Source: JBJXHB01 sp046160725 (GTDB taxonomy: Bacteria > Pseudomonadota > Gammaproteobacteria > Burkholderiales > Burkholderiaceae_C). From it: a stretch of DNA of 6,399 nt. Positions 1-6,389 of the stretch are shown here, piece by piece. Location: positions 1 through 6,399 of the forward strand of contig JBJXHB010000489.1 in the NCBI GenBank assembly GCA_046160725.1, in the 5' to 3' direction. A program made the translations under genes and the position numbers. How positions within the stretch are numbered: the first letter of the stretch is position 1; each line of letters begins with the position of its first letter. The notes below the pieces were generated by a model that was given only the letters and a program-made list of their open reading frames with translations, made no database searches and had not been told where the DNA came from.

Positions 1-1
1 G

Positions 2-2869
2 CCGGTGGAGATGCGCGAGCCGGTGATCCAGCGCCTGGACCCGAACGCCCAGCCGATCATGAACCTGGCGCTGTCGTCGTCGGTCCAGACCCATGCCCAG
101 ATCTCGCGCCTGGCCGAGGACGACGTGGCCGAGAAGCTGCGCGGCATCAAGGGCGTGGCCAATGTCAACGTCGGCGGCGCGCTGCGGCGCGAGCTGTCGG
201 TGCTGCTGCATGCGCAGAAGCTGCGCGAGAACGCGGTCTCGGTCACCGAGGTGGTGGCCGCCCTGCGGGCACAGAACACCACCGCGCCGGTGGGCAAGGT
301 GCGCGGCGACCTGGCGGACCAGAGCATCCGCCTGGTCGGCCGCATCGAGAGCCCGCGCGAGTTCGAGAACATCGTCATCAAGCGCCGCGGCGACCAGATG
401 GTGCGGCTGGGGCAGGTGGCGACGGTGCAGGACGGCTTTGCCGAGCTGTCCGGCCTGTCGATGCGCAATGGCCAGGCCAACGTCGGCATCTCCGTCACCC
501 GCACCCGCGAGGCCAGCACCGTGAGCGTGGCCGACGAGGTCAAGACGCTGGCCACCGAGATCAATGCGCGGCTGCCCAAGGGCACCCAGCTCGAGGTCAC
601 CTTCGACGGCGGCCGCAGCGCGCGCTCCAGCCTGAACAACGTGATCGAGGCGCTGGTCTTCGGCGCGGTGCTGACGGTGTTCGTGGTCTATGTGTTCCTG
701 AACTCCTGGCGCTCGACGCTGATCACCGCGCTCAGCCTGCCGACCTCGGTGATCGCGGCCTTCATCGCGGTGTGGCTGTGCGGCTTCACGCTCAACTTCA
801 TGAGCCTGCTCGGCCTGAGCCTGGCCATCGGCGTGCTGATCGACGACGCCATCGTGGTGCGCGAGAACATCGTGCGACACCTGGAGCGCGGCGCCGACCG
901 CCGCACCGCCGCGCTGAACGGCACCGCCGAGATCGGCCTGGCCGTGGCGGCGACCACCTTCTCCATCGTCGCGGTGTTCGCGCCGGTGGCCTTCATGCCG
1001 GGTGTGTCGGGCGAGTGGTTCCGGCCGTTCGGGCTGACGGTGGTGGCCTCGGTGCTGGTCAGCCTGTTCATCTCCTTCACGCTCGACCCGATGCTGTCGG
1101 CCTACTGGGGCGACCCGCCGGGCCATCACGAGCGCCCGCAGCGCGGCATCGGCCGCGTGCTGGCGGCCTTCAACCGCTGGTTCGACCGCATGGCCGACGG
1201 CTACGGCGGCGTCATCGCCTGGGCCCTGCACCACCGGGTCTGGATGACCGTCTTCGCCGTCGGCAGCTTCGTGCTGGCGCTGTGGCTGCAGGGCACCTAC
1301 GGCGGCACCAGCTTCCTGCCCAACGGCGACAACGACACCATCGCCATCGACGTGCGCACGCCGTCGGGCTCCAGCCTGGAGTACAGCAAGCGCAAGCTGG
1401 AGGCGGTGGCCACGCTGGCGCGCGTGCTGCCGGAGGTCAAGGCCACCAACAGCAATGTCAATGCCACCGGCGGCCGGGTCTACGTGGACATCGGCAAGAG
1501 CACGCAGCGCAAGCGCTCGGCACGCGAGATCGCGGTCGACCTGCGCCAGCACACCGTGCGCCTGGTCGGCGCCGAGTACGTGGTGCTGGATGATCTGAGC
1601 AACGGCGCCCAGAAACCGGTGCAGATCCGGCTGACCGGGCCCGACTCGCGCGAGCTGCAGAAGATCGCCAGCGCCTTCATGGAGCGCATGCGCAGCGTGC
1701 CGGGCGCGGTGGATGTCGGCTTCTCGGAGCAGGACCCGCAGGACGAGCTGAAGATCGAGCTCGACCGTGGCCTGGCCAATGCGCTCGGCATCTCGGTCAA
1801 CGACGCCGCCCAGGCGCTGCGGGTGGCCTTCGCCGGCGTCGAGGTCGGCGACTGGGTCGACCCGGCCGGCGAGACGAGGGACGTGGCGGTGCGGCTGCAT
1901 CCGGACGACCGGCTGAGCGCCGCCGACATCGAGCGGCTGCCGATCACCGTGGCCGGCAGCAACCGCATCGTGCCGCTGGAGCAGATCGCCACCGTCACGC
2001 TGGGCAAGGGCCCGGCGGCGATCCAGCATGCCGACACCAAGCGCACCATCACGGTCTCGGCCAATGCGCAGGGCCGCGCGCCCGGCGAGGTCACGGCCGA
2101 CGCGCTGAAGGAGGCGCGGGCCATGGCCTTCCCGCCCGGCTACGGGCTGGAGCTGGCCGGCGCCAGCCGCGACCAGCAGGCGGTGTTCCGCGACATGGGC
2201 ATCGCGCTGTTCAGCGGCGTGGTGCTGATGTACTTCGTGCTGGTGATGCAGTTCGGCTCGTTCACCGCGCCGCTGCCGGTGATGCTGAGCCTGCCGCTGT
2301 CGCTGATCGGCGTGGTGGTGGCGCTGCTGCTGACCGGGGGCACGCTCAACCTGATGAGCTTCATCGGCATCATCATGCTGGTCGGCCTGGTGGCCAAGAA
2401 CGCCATCCTGCTGCTGGACGCGGCCCGGGTGCGCGAGCGCGAGGGCATGCCGCGCGAGGAGGCCCTGATGGTCGCCGGCCGGCTGCGCCTGCGCCCGATC
2501 CTGATGACCACCTTTGCGCTGATCGCGGGCATGCTGCCGGTGGCCATCGGTGTCGGCGAGGGGGCGGAGTTCTACCGCCCGATGGCCGTGGCCATCATCG
2601 GCGGCGTCATCACCTCCACCTTCCTCACGCTGCTGGTGATCCCGAGCTTCTACGACTCGATCGAGATCTCGCGCGACCGCATGCTGGCCAAGTTCGGCCG
2701 CCGCTCGCAGCGCCGCGGGCCGTTCCTGGCCTTCTTGCTCACCTTCATCGAAGCGCTGTTGACGCTCATCGGCGTGCGCTTCATCTGGCGCAAGCTGGTG
2801 TGGCTGGCGCGTGGCGTCAGCGGCCGGGGCTGGGGCACCGCGGCGGCGGCGCCTGCTGGCGCCGACTGA
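2..2869 (+). CDS. RND efflux permease, HAE-1 (AcrB-like) family, 5'-truncated by window edge
   Basis: This is the inner-membrane pump of a tripartite RND efflux system, which exchanges protons for drugs or other hydrophobic compounds together with a periplasmic adaptor and an outer-membrane channel. The reading frame is open from base 2, so the gene starts upstream; compared with the usual 1,030-1,050 residues, roughly the first 100-130 (TM1 and the start of the porter domain) are missing. Numbering residues from the GTG at base 5, porter sequence fills about 1-205, TM2-TM6 about 213-363, TM7 about 412-429, the second porter half about 440-720 and TM8-TM12 about 731-882. Proton-relay residues are intact: Asp-Asp at 280-281 in TM4 (LIDDAIVV), Lys798 in TM10 (VAKNAI) and Thr835/836 in TM11 (RPILMTT). 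After TM12 there is an atypical tail with an extra hydrophobic stretch (about 906-926) followed by a basic, Gly/Ala-rich end. The adaptor gene is expected upstream. The family is certain; the substrate is unknown. Confidence 0.96.
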   Translation, partial: PVEMREPVIQRLDPNAQPIMNLALSSSVQTHAQISRLAEDDVAEKLRGIKGVANVNVGGALRRELSVLLHAQKLRENAVSVTEVVAALRAQNTTAPVGKVRGDLADQSIRLVGRIESPREFENIVIKRRGDQMVRLGQVATVQDGFAELSGLSMRNGQANVGISVTRTREASTVSVADEVKTLATEINARLPKGTQLEVTFDGGRSARSSLNNVIEALVFGAVLTVFVVYVFLNSWRSTLITALSLPTSVIAAFIAVWLCGFTLNFMSLLGLSLAIGVLIDDAIVVRENIVRHLERGADRRTAALNGTAEIGLAVAATTFSIVAVFAPVAFMPGVSGEWFRPFGLTVVASVLVSLFISFTLDPMLSAYWGDPPGHHERPQRGIGRVLAAFNRWFDRMADGYGGVIAWALHHRVWMTVFAVGSFVLALWLQGTYGGTSFLPNGDNDTIAIDVRTPSGSSLEYSKRKLEAVATLARVLPEVKATNSNVNATGGRVYVDIGKSTQRKRSAREIAVDLRQHTVRLVGAEYVVLDDLSNGAQKPVQIRLTGPDSRELQKIASAFMERMRSVPGAVDVGFSEQDPQDELKIELDRGLANALGISVNDAAQALRVAFAGVEVGDWVDPAGETRDVAVRLHPDDRLSAADIERLPITVAGSNRIVPLEQIATVTLGKGPAAIQHADTKRTITVSANAQGRAPGEVTADALKEARAMAFPPGYGLELAGASRDQQAVFRDMGIALFSGVVLMYFVLVMQFGSFTAPLPVMLSLPLSLIGVVVALLLTGGTLNLMSFIGIIMLVGLVAKNAILLLDAARVREREGMPREEALMVAGRLRLRPILMTTFALIAGMLPVAIGVGEGAEFYRPMAVAIIGGVITSTFLTLLVIPSFYDSIEISRDRMLAKFGRRSQRRGPFLAFLLTFIEALLTLIGVRFIWRKLVWLARGVSGRGWGTAAAAPAGAD

Positions 2870-2888
2870 TCAGGCCGCCGCGGCGAGC

Positions 2889-2910
2889 CGCAGCCCGTCG
2901 CCCGGCTGCG
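2889..2910. terminator. GC stem-loop between convergent genes, possible terminator
   Basis: A perfect 7-bp inverted repeat, CGCAGCC and GGCTGCG, flanks an 8-base loop. It lies between the stop of the RND gene and the stop of the minus-strand PEP-CTERM-like gene, where a bidirectional terminator would be expected. No T-run follows on either strand, so this is not a canonical Rho-independent terminator. It may only slow polymerase or protect 3' ends, or be a chance stem in GC-rich DNA. Confidence 0.3.
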
Positions 2911-2968
2911 CCAAACTGCCAGCGGGCGAAAGCGCAGCTGATGCAGGTCGGGAACGGCAGCAGCCGCC

Positions 2969-3733
2969 TCAGCGGCGGCGGCGCCGCACGGGCAGCAGCA
3001 TCAGCAGCGCGACCCCCGTCAAGGCCAGGCCGCCGGGCGCCGGGAGTGGGCGCGCCGAGGCTGCACCGGCTGAGTCGGTTATGACGCTGAAGGCACCACG
3101 CACGCCGGAGTCCACCGTGATCGTGCCGCGGATTACGGCCGAGCCGCTTGGCGACAGAGCCCCGAACATGATCGAGCTGAAGGGGTCGAACGCCCACAGC
3201 AGCTTGCCGTCCGGCGCGATGCCGTAGGCGCCCGGCCCGCTCGTCACGGTGAGGGTCTCGCCCGCCTCGAAGCCGGCGATCGCGAAGTACGCACCCGCCT
3301 CGGCCGACTCGAGGAAGGGCATGTCCACCGAGAGGTCGAAGTCCCAGAAGACTTCGAACAGGAACTCCACCGTCACCGTCGGTGGTGAGTCGGGCGGCGG
3401 CGGTGTCGCGCGGTCGATCTCCACGAGGTGCCCGCGCAGTGCCTTGGCACTGGACGACGAGGCTGGCGGCGCGGTGGCTGAGCCACTGACCTTGGTGTGG
3501 ACCTCGATCGGGTGCACACCATCGCCGGACACGACGTCGATGTCGACGCCGCCGTTGCCAGTGAGCGGCGTGAAGGGGGTGTTGATCTTGATGTCGGTGA
3601 CGGGGCCGAATGGCGAGATCGTGAACTTCGATCTCACCTCGGAGGAGAACACCGCGGTGGCGGATGCGGCGCCGGCCCAGGCCAGCAACGACACCATGGC
3701 GGCAAGCCGGACATGAGAGCGTACGGTGTTCAC
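2969..3733 (-). CDS. Secreted protein with PEP-CTERM-like (PAP) sorting signal, function unknown
   Basis: A predicted 254-residue exported protein. Its N terminus has a Sec signal peptide: a basic n-region with two Arg, a hydrophobic core (about 10-20) and probable cleavage after Ala25 (AASA). Its C terminus (about 228-254) has the tripartite shape of PEP-CTERM proteins: Pro-Ala-Pro at 231-233, a hydrophobic helix at about 236-248 and five terminal arginines. PEP-CTERM proteins are processed by exosortase and sent to the cell surface or extracellular matrix, often with exopolysaccharide. The middle is cysteine-free and beta-rich in appearance, with a Ser/Ala-rich stretch (about 86-97) and a proline-rich linker (PPPPDSPP at about 111-118) dividing it in two; I recognise no catalytic domain. 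The GTG start at 3733 is preferred because AAAGGAG lies 7 nt before it. An in-frame ATG at 3760 has no good ribosome site, and the frame stays open to an ATG at 4054. No exosortase gene is in the window. The export and anchoring call is good; the PAP variant makes exosortase recognition less sure. Confidence 0.82.
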   Translation of the reverse strand: MNTVRSHVRLAAMVSLLAWAGAASATAVFSSEVRSKFTISPFGPVTDIKINTPFTPLTGNGGVDIDVVSGDGVHPIEVHTKVSGSATAPPASSSSAKALRGHLVEIDRATPPPPDSPPTVTVEFLFEVFWDFDLSVDMPFLESAEAGAYFAIAGFEAGETLTVTSGPGAYGIAPDGKLLWAFDPFSSIMFGALSPSGSAVIRGTITVDSGVRGAFSVITDSAGAASARPLPAPGGLALTGVALLMLLPVRRRRR

Positions 3734-3740
3734 GGAGGAA

Positions 3741-3747
3741 CTCCTTT
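3741..3747 (-). promoter_or_regulatory. Ribosome-binding site deciding a GTG start
   Basis: On the minus strand the sequence reads AAAGGAG, then seven bases, then GTG at 3733. Strength and spacing are both near ideal. The site overlaps codons that would be translated if the in-frame ATG at 3760 were used, and no comparable site precedes that ATG. It therefore sets the start at 3733 and gives a compact signal peptide. Confidence 0.75.
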
Positions 3748-3776
3748 GAGACAACTTCATCTCTGCCCTGGACCGA

Positions 3777-3792
3777 AGCAAGTTCCGTGCGC
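3777..3792 (-). promoter_or_regulatory. Candidate sigma-54 (RpoN) -24/-12 promoter
   Basis: The minus strand reads GCGCACGGAACTTGCT. Against the sigma-54 consensus TGGCACG-N4-TTGCW it matches 10 of 12 defined positions with exact spacing; the mismatches are the first T and the first G of the -24 GG pair. Counting C3778 as -12 places transcription start near 3766. That gives a leader of about 33 nt holding the AAAGGAG site. The position fits very well, but the imperfect GG is a real weakness because that dinucleotide is highly conserved. PEP-CTERM systems are known to include a sigma-54-interacting response regulator (PrsR), which supports the reading. Confidence 0.45.
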
Positions 3793-3828
3793 GCTGGATG
3801 CGCTCGCTCACCTTCTTCCAATGGGCAG

Positions 3829-3842
3829 ACGCGCCGGCGCGT
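3829..3842. repeat. 14-bp perfect palindrome
   Basis: ACGCGCCGGCGCGT is a perfect palindrome centred 63-76 bp upstream of the predicted start of transcription for the minus-strand gene. It sits in a run of alternating C/G and T/G steps (to about 3866). It could be an operator for a dimeric regulator or a structural (cruciform or Z-prone) element. GC-rich composition raises the chance of coincidence. Confidence 0.4.
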
Positions 3843-3898
3843 GCGCGCGGGCTGTGCGTGCGCGGCGGCGGATGTAAGGCAATCCGACGGGGCTCGCT

Positions 3899-3924
3899 GT
3901 GACAAGGCAGGTCCTGGTTGTCAC
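3899..3924. promoter_or_regulatory. Inverted repeat GTGACAA-N12-TTGTCAC, candidate upstream activator site
   Basis: Perfect 7-bp arms are separated by 12 bases. The arms are AT-richer than the surrounding DNA, which argues against simple composition. Relative to the predicted start at 3766 the dyad lies at about -133 to -158, a usual distance for an enhancer bound by a sigma-54 activator. It also lies 116 bp before the plus-strand start at 4040, so it could serve either gene. A smaller CAGG/CCTG symmetry lies inside the spacer. The cognate regulator is unknown. Confidence 0.45.
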
Positions 3925-4039
3925 GCAGGAACTCGCCCCGGTCTTGGGCGCCATTACCTTGACCGGCGGAATGGCTCCACTGCCGAGTTGCGCCGCTTCG
4001 ACCTGAACCGGGCGCGGCCGGGGCCCTTGGAGGCTCCCG

Positions 4040-4423
4040 ATGTTGTCTTCCCATGGGGCGCGCCGCGTGGCGCCTGGTGTTGTGCTGCTATGCCTCGCCT
4101 GGGCGCCGGTGGTGCGCTCGTCTCCGGGCTCGACCGAACTCGAGATCGCCTGCCCCGGTGCCCGGGCGCAGCTCACGCAGCAGCTTGCCGGCGCGTGGAG
4201 CGACCGCGAGGTGGAAGGGGTTGTGCGCGTGCGCCTGGCCGTCGATGGCGAGGGCATCACGCAAGTGGTCGTGCGCGACCTGCGCGGCGACTACCGCGAC
4301 CCGGTGCGCAAGGCGGTGCGCTCGCTGCACTGCCGGGTGAGCGGCGGGTTGGTGGCGCGGGTTGAGTTCGACATCGTGTTCCTGCCGCCGGATGGCGCAG
4401 GGACGGCGCACGCACCACGCTGA
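4040..4423 (+). CDS. Small secreted protein with lone TonB/TolA C-terminal-like domain
   Basis: A predicted 127-residue protein. ATG at 4040 is preceded by GGAGG at 4029-4033 with a 6-nt gap, so the start is well supported. The N terminus is a Sec-type signal (Arg-Arg at 8-9, hydrophobic core about 11-24) with likely cleavage near 27-30; no lipobox is seen. Residues about 56-114 have the rhythm of the TonB/TolA C-terminal fold: a strand GVVRVRLAVDGEG, a strand ITQVVVRDL, a helix DPVRKAVRSLHC and a final strand VARVEFDIVF. TonB proteins normally have an N-terminal membrane anchor and a long Pro-rich spacer; neither is present, so classic energy transduction is unlikely. Two cysteines, Cys38 and Cys98, bracket the domain and could form a disulfide in the periplasm, as TolA's domain does. 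It lies 78 bp before the solute-binding protein gene on the same strand and may share its transcript. The role is unknown; the fold assignment is from pattern only. Confidence 0.75.
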   Translation: MLSSHGARRVAPGVVLLCLAWAPVVRSSPGSTELEIACPGARAQLTQQLAGAWSDREVEGVVRVRLAVDGEGITQVVVRDLRGDYRDPVRKAVRSLHCRVSGGLVARVEFDIVFLPPDGAGTAHAPR

Positions 4424-4501
4424 AGCTGCATCCCCCGCTGGCGAAGGACTGGCGCTGGGGCGTTCTATGCTCGCGCCACCGACCGATTCCGGAGCGCCCA
4501 G

Positions 4502-6286
4502 ATGGACACCGCCGACCTGCACCAACTTCGCCAAGCCCATGCCGAAGGCCGGCTGCCGCGGCGCGAGGCCGTACGGCGCCTGCTCGCCCTTGGCATCACC
4601 CTGCCGATGGTGTACGGCCTGCTCGGCCCTTCGGCGCAGGCCCAAGGCGCAGCCCAGCCCGCGTACCCTGGCACACGGCGCGGCGGTGGTGGCTTGTTGC
4701 GCTGTCTGTACTGGCAGGCGCCCACCTCGCTGAACCCGCACTTCGCCACCGGCACCAAGGACGCCGATGCGGCCCGCCTGTTCTACGAAGGGCTGGCACG
4801 CTGGGACGACGACGGTGAACTGCAGCCCGTGCTGGCCGCCGAAGTGCCGAGCCGTGCCAACGGCGGCGTGGCTGCCGATGGCAAGAGCGTGACCTGGAAG
4901 CTCAAGCGCGGCGTCACCTGGCACGACGGCCAGCCCTTCAGCGCCGACGACGTGGTCTTCAACGCCGAGTACGCGAGCGACCCCGCGACCGCGGCCACCA
5001 CCTCGGGGAACTTCAAGGACATGAAGTTCGTCAAGGTCGATGCGCACACGGTGCGCGTGGTGTTCGACAAGCCCACGCCGTTCTGGGCGCTGGGTTACTG
5101 CGTTGGCTCGCTCATCCCACGCCACCTGTTCGCGCGCCACAAGGGGGCCGCATCGCGCGATGCCGAGGCCAACTACAAGCCGGTGGGCACGGGGCCTTAC
5201 CGCTTTGTCGATTTCAAGCCCGGCGACCAGTTGCGCGGCGCGCTGTACCCCGCCTATCACATGCCCAACCGGCCGTTCTTCGACGCCGTGGAGATCAAAG
5301 GTGGCGGTGACGCCCCATCGGCGGCGCGGACCGTGCTGCAGACCGGCGAATTCGACTACGCCTGGAACCTGCTGGTCGAAGACGAGGTGCTGAAGCGGCT
5401 GGAAACCGGTGGCCGGGGCCGTGTGCAGTTCGACGGCGGTGGCACGATGGAATTCATGATGCTCAACTTCAGCGACCCGTGGACCGATGTGGAAGGCGAG
5501 CGCTCCCACGCCAGCACGCGCCACCCCTTGTTTGCCGACCAGGCGGTGCGGCAGGCGATGGGGCTGTTGGTGGACCGCGCCGGCCTGCAGCAGGTCATCT
5601 GGGGCCGCACTGCGGTAGCCACGCCCAACATCGTGCACAACCCCTCGCGTTTTCGCAGCCCCAACCTGAAGTCCGAGTTCAGCATCGACAAGGCCAATGC
5701 CCTGCTCGACGCGGCGGGCTGGAAGCGTGGCGCCAACGGCGTGCGCGAGAAGGGCGGGCGCAAGCTCAGCCTGTTGTTCACGACCTCGGTCAATGCGCAG
5801 CGGCAGAAGGTGCAGGCGGTGGTCAAGAACGCCTTCCAGCGCGCCGGCATCGAGGTGGAGCTGAAGGCCGTGACCGCGGCGGTGTTCTTCTCCGCCGACG
5901 TGGCCAACCCCGACACCAACGGCCAGTTCCGTGCCGACATCCAGATGTACGCCAGCGGCATGGGCATGCCCGACCCCGGGCGCTTCATGGACCGCTACGT
6001 GTCCTGGGAGGTCGCGACCAAGGCCAACAAGTGGCAGGGCCGCAATGCGCTGCGCTGGCGCAGCGAGGAGTTCGACCGGCTCTACCGCGCTGCCGAAGGC
6101 GAGCTGGACCCGGCCAAGCGCGCGGCGCTGTTCGTGCGCATGAATGACATCGTGTGCGGTGATGGCTATCTGATCCCGCTGTGCTTCCGGCCGAGCGTGA
6201 CGGGTGTGTCCAACAAGCTGACGGCACCGGTGAGCGGTTGGGACAACGGATTTGCCTGGCTGAGCGAGTGGCACCGGGCGGGGTGA
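4502..6286 (+). CDS. ABC transporter substrate-binding protein, family 5 (peptide/nickel/opine type)
   Basis: A full-length 594-residue periplasmic binding protein of the SBP_bac_5 (DppA/OppA/NikA-like) family, which delivers oligopeptides or similar solutes to an ABC permease. ATG at 4502 follows GGAG at 4491-4494 by 7 nt. The first 47 residues are a long signal with Arg-Arg at 20-21 (PRREAVRRLLALG), a hydrophobic region about 27-43 and an AQA cleavage site before Gln48. This resembles the Tat signals common in this family, although the usual Phe after RRx is Ala here. Family landmarks in order are SLNPHF (76-81), LFYEGLARWDDDGELQPVLA (93-112), the WKLKRGVTWHDGQPFSADDVVF block (132-153), PVGTGPYRF (227-235), HPLFADQAVRQAM from 341, a DAAGWK motif near 403 and the C-terminal GWDNGFAWLSEW. 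Permease and ATPase genes do not follow within 113 bp, so the partner transporter is unseen. Ligand cannot be read from sequence. Confidence 0.95.
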   Translation: MDTADLHQLRQAHAEGRLPRREAVRRLLALGITLPMVYGLLGPSAQAQGAAQPAYPGTRRGGGGLLRCLYWQAPTSLNPHFATGTKDADAARLFYEGLARWDDDGELQPVLAAEVPSRANGGVAADGKSVTWKLKRGVTWHDGQPFSADDVVFNAEYASDPATAATTSGNFKDMKFVKVDAHTVRVVFDKPTPFWALGYCVGSLIPRHLFARHKGAASRDAEANYKPVGTGPYRFVDFKPGDQLRGALYPAYHMPNRPFFDAVEIKGGGDAPSAARTVLQTGEFDYAWNLLVEDEVLKRLETGGRGRVQFDGGGTMEFMMLNFSDPWTDVEGERSHASTRHPLFADQAVRQAMGLLVDRAGLQQVIWGRTAVATPNIVHNPSRFRSPNLKSEFSIDKANALLDAAGWKRGANGVREKGGRKLSLLFTTSVNAQRQKVQAVVKNAFQRAGIEVELKAVTAAVFFSADVANPDTNGQFRADIQMYASGMGMPDPGRFMDRYVSWEVATKANKWQGRNALRWRSEEFDRLYRAAEGELDPAKRAALFVRMNDIVCGDGYLIPLCFRPSVTGVSNKLTAPVSGWDNGFAWLSEWHRAG

Positions 6287-6311
6287 GTGCTGCGCTTGCG
6301 CTGCGGTTTTT
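6286..6311 (+). terminator. Weak terminator-like element after the binding-protein gene
   Basis: Immediately after the stop codon a short imperfect stem (AGTGC with GCGCT, one G-T pair; alternatively GCGC/GCGC around TT) is followed four bases later by TTTTT at 6307-6311. The T-run is notable in this GC-rich DNA, but the stem is short. It would make the binding-protein gene the last in its transcript. Confidence 0.25.
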
Positions 6312-6327
6312 CTGCTCAACACAAAGT

Positions 6328-6345
6328 CAATGCGATCGTGCATTG
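6328..6345. repeat. Inverted repeat CAATGC-N6-GCATTG
   Basis: Perfect 6-bp arms flank a 6-base centre (GATCGT). It lies in the least GC-rich stretch of the window (about 6305-6347), downstream of the binding-protein gene. It may be an operator for a gene starting beyond the right edge or a small RNA hairpin; the sequence does not decide. Confidence 0.35.
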
Positions 6346-6372
6346 TGCGGCAAGGCCACGGCCGGGTGGGTG

Positions 6373-6389
6373 CGCTGCGGCGCGCAGCG
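6373..6389. repeat. GC hairpin CGCTGCG-GCG-CGCAGCG
   Basis: Perfect 7-bp arms enclose a 3-base loop, close to the right edge. No T-run follows on the plus strand within the window. It could be part of a terminator for a gene arriving from the right on the minus strand, or a chance stem. Confidence 0.3.

Larger units (their letters stand above)
3734..4039. other. Divergent intergenic regulatory region
   Basis: This 306-bp gap separates the starts of the minus-strand PEP-CTERM-like gene and the plus-strand TonB-like gene. I see no convincing gene in it. Open frames running through it have no ribosome sites and read as GC-rich shadow sequence. It contains the leader and Shine-Dalgarno of the minus gene, a -24/-12-like element, a 14-bp palindrome inside an alternating purine-pyrimidine GC tract (about 3829-3866), a 7-bp-armed dyad, and the GGAGG ribosome site (4029-4033) of the plus gene. 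No convincing sigma-70 promoter is visible for the plus gene; TTGACC at 3959-3964 lacks a matching -10. Confidence 0.7.

Noticed and set aside
772..1593. Plus-strand alternate frame of 273 codons inside the RND gene
   Set aside because: Low-complexity Arg/Gly/Ala/His composition; a shadow of the RND coding sequence.
1480..2124. Minus-strand frame of 214 codons opposite the RND gene
   Set aside because: Ser/Arg/Thr-rich shadow translation with no recognisable feature.
2817..3905. Open frame of 362 codons on the minus strand overlapping the PEP-CTERM-like gene in another frame
   Set aside because: The product is Arg/His-rich with no signal or domain, while the competing frame gives a signal peptide, a coherent body and a sorting signal.
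3959..3964. TTGACC as a -35 box for the gene at 4040
   Set aside because: The expected -10 position (about 3982-3987) reads GCCGAG, which is not promoter-like.
3734..4054. N-terminal extension of the PEP-CTERM-like gene up to the ATG at 4054, or to the ATG at 3760
   Set aside because: The extension to 4054 would bury the signal peptide behind about 107 Arg/Pro-rich residues, cover the regulatory elements and overlap the start of the divergent gene. The ATG at 3760 lacks a ribosome site, whereas the GTG at 3733 has AAAGGAG at 7 nt.
4432..4460. Possible terminator stem between the TonB-like gene and the binding-protein gene (CCCC with GGGG)
   Set aside because: Only four good pairs with a large unpaired interior and no T-run.
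4466..4471. TATGCT as a -10 box for the binding-protein gene
   Set aside because: No acceptable -35 hexamer at 16-18 bp upstream; read-through from the gene at 4040 is at least as likely.
4088..6343. Open frame of 751 codons on the minus strand, antisense to the binding-protein gene
   Set aside because: It mirrors the plus-strand gene, has no domain pattern or ribosome site, and is rich in His/Arg/Ala/Val as expected of a shadow frame in GC-rich DNA. The plus-strand protein is an unmistakable family member.
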